Shown here: piece after piece, positions 44,962-45,533 of the stretch
Position numbering within the stretch: position 1 is the first letter of the stretch
How the letters are laid out: each line of letters begins with the position of its first letter
From: an uncultured Arenicella sp.
Lineage (GTDB): Bacteria; Pseudomonadota; Gammaproteobacteria; Arenicellales; Arenicellaceae
Assembly: GCA_937922925.1 (NCBI GenBank)
Contig: CALAKU010000101.1
Coordinates: 1 to 45,533, forward strand
DNA: 45,533 nucleotides
Direction of reading: 5' to 3'
The notes under the pieces: model-generated
What the model saw: the letters and a program-made list of their open reading frames with translations, nothing else
Databases searched by the model: none
Told to the model about the DNA's origin: nothing
Position numbers and translations under genes: made by a program

Positions 44962-45533
44962 GAGCCTGGCAAGCTTGGTTTCGATAAAAGCGGGTTATCC
45001 GATGAGAGGCCGTATAGAGCAAGTTAAAGGTACTGGTGTGCGTGCAGTTCGTTTGAAAGATGTGAGCTTACAAGGTGGAATAGACTGGGATGCTTGCATT
45101 GAAACCGAGCTTAAAGGTCGAAATACACCTCAATGGCTTGAGCCGAATGATGTGTTGTTTGCCGCGCACGGTAGCCACAATACAGCGACTTTTATAGAAG
45201 ACTCGTTTAAAGACGGTTTGGTTAAAGCAGTTGCAACGCCTATGTTTTTTGTTCTGCGCGTTCGTGATAGTGCATTGTTACCAGAATATTTAGCATGGTT
45301 TATTAATGCAGTTCCTAGCCAGAGATACTTTGAGAAAAATGCAGAAGGCAGCCGAACTAAAAGTGTTAGGCGACAAGTGTTGGAAGGGCTCGAAATAGCC
45401 ATGCCAGAGAAAGAACAGCAACAAAAGATTATTGCATTGGCAAAGAACCTCAATGAGCAGCAGACCTGTTTGCAGCAGCTCGTTGAGTGTAACGAAAAAA
45501 CGTTAAACGCGATTGCGCAAGACCTCGCTACTG
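44936..45533 (+). CDS. Type I restriction specificity (HsdS-like) protein, cut by the window edge
   Basis: 199 codons visible from ATG 44936, open at the right edge. It has one target-recognition domain (SLASLVSIKAGYPMRG; VRAVRLKDVSLQGGIDW; LEPNDVLFAAHGSHNT; FFVLRVRDSALLPEYLAWFIN; RRQVLEGLEIAMPEKEQQQKI), then the start of a coiled coil (LNEQQTCLQQLVE). This is the half-S layout of HsdS. The coding frame continues back to ATG 44903, so the start could be there; no clear ribosome-binding site decides. HsdS selects the DNA sequence for an HsdM methyltransferase, which should lie just outside the window. Confidence 0.85.
   Translation, partial: MIDYFANKASLASLVSIKAGYPMRGRIEQVKGTGVRAVRLKDVSLQGGIDWDACIETELKGRNTPQWLEPNDVLFAAHGSHNTATFIEDSFKDGLVKAVATPMFFVLRVRDSALLPEYLAWFINAVPSQRYFEKNAEGSRTKSVRRQVLEGLEIAMPEKEQQQKIIALAKNLNEQQTCLQQLVECNEKTLNAIAQDLAT

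Noticed and set aside
45130..45453. Reverse-strand frame of 107 codons
   Set aside because: It lies entirely opposite the HsdS-like coding frame, which has clear family motifs.

Overview
The window is a chromosomal segment of a gammaproteobacterium, probably free-living and aquatic. The evidence is gene order and protein family: a tRNA Pro-Arg-His-Leu cluster sits in front of tig-clpP-clpX-lon-hupB-ppiD; surE-pcm-(DedA/YqaA)-nlpD follow; then alaC-hom-thrC; then type II secretion genes. FabV, RsmJ, a GspD-type secretin and an olsB/olsA ornithine-lipid pair agree with this. I cannot name a genus. There is no rRNA, CRISPR array, insertion sequence or recognisable phage structural gene.

Layout. 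1-1557: 5' part of htpG (reverse), with a heat-shock-type promoter. 1745-2234: four tRNAs. 2235-2785: non-coding, with a 17-bp tandem repeat. 2786-9683: the protein-folding and proteolysis block tig, clpP, clpX, lon, hupB. 9829-9991: tRNA-Val and tRNA-Asp behind a stringent-type promoter, closed by a strong terminator. 10292-13147: a secreted M16 zinc protease (reverse). 13431-18097: ppiD, fabV and two 16S rRNA methyltransferases (rsmJ, rsmE). 18289-21787: a DinB-like protein, an NRDE protein, olsB, olsA and a YHS-domain protein. 21971: tRNA-Pro(GGG). 22126-24989: surE, pcm, a DedA-family membrane protein and nlpD. 25060-28985: alaC, hom, thrC. 29245-34869: gspD, gspE, gspF, gspG, a partial type II secretion set. 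34976-43938: mobA, a small membrane protein, a pair of exported amidohydrolases (one apparently without its metal ligands), a SulP anion transporter, a secreted putative glycosidase and a TraB/GumN protein.

The right end (from about 44030) differs. A reverse-strand copy of only the last 23 bases of a tmRNA-type gene (T-loop, acceptor arm, CCA) lies at 44033-44055. Beyond it come an A/T-rich uncharacterised gene with an HNH-like His-Asn-His arrangement and a divergent, truncated HsdS-like DNA-specificity gene. The orientation of the fragment fits the distal attachment-site scar of an element integrated in ssrA. The element would lie to the right and begin with a restriction/defence module. This junction, and the directly repeated 29-bp element between the two divergent genes, are the most interesting parts of the window.

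Functionally the left two thirds is housekeeping: chaperones and ATP-dependent proteases, translation, rRNA modification, protein repair, cell-envelope lipids and threonine/alanine metabolism. Many starts are TTG or GTG (hupB, rsmJ, the DinB-like gene, olsA, surE, TraB/GumN). Several were moved from the longest possible frame on the basis of ribosome-binding sites or signal peptides.
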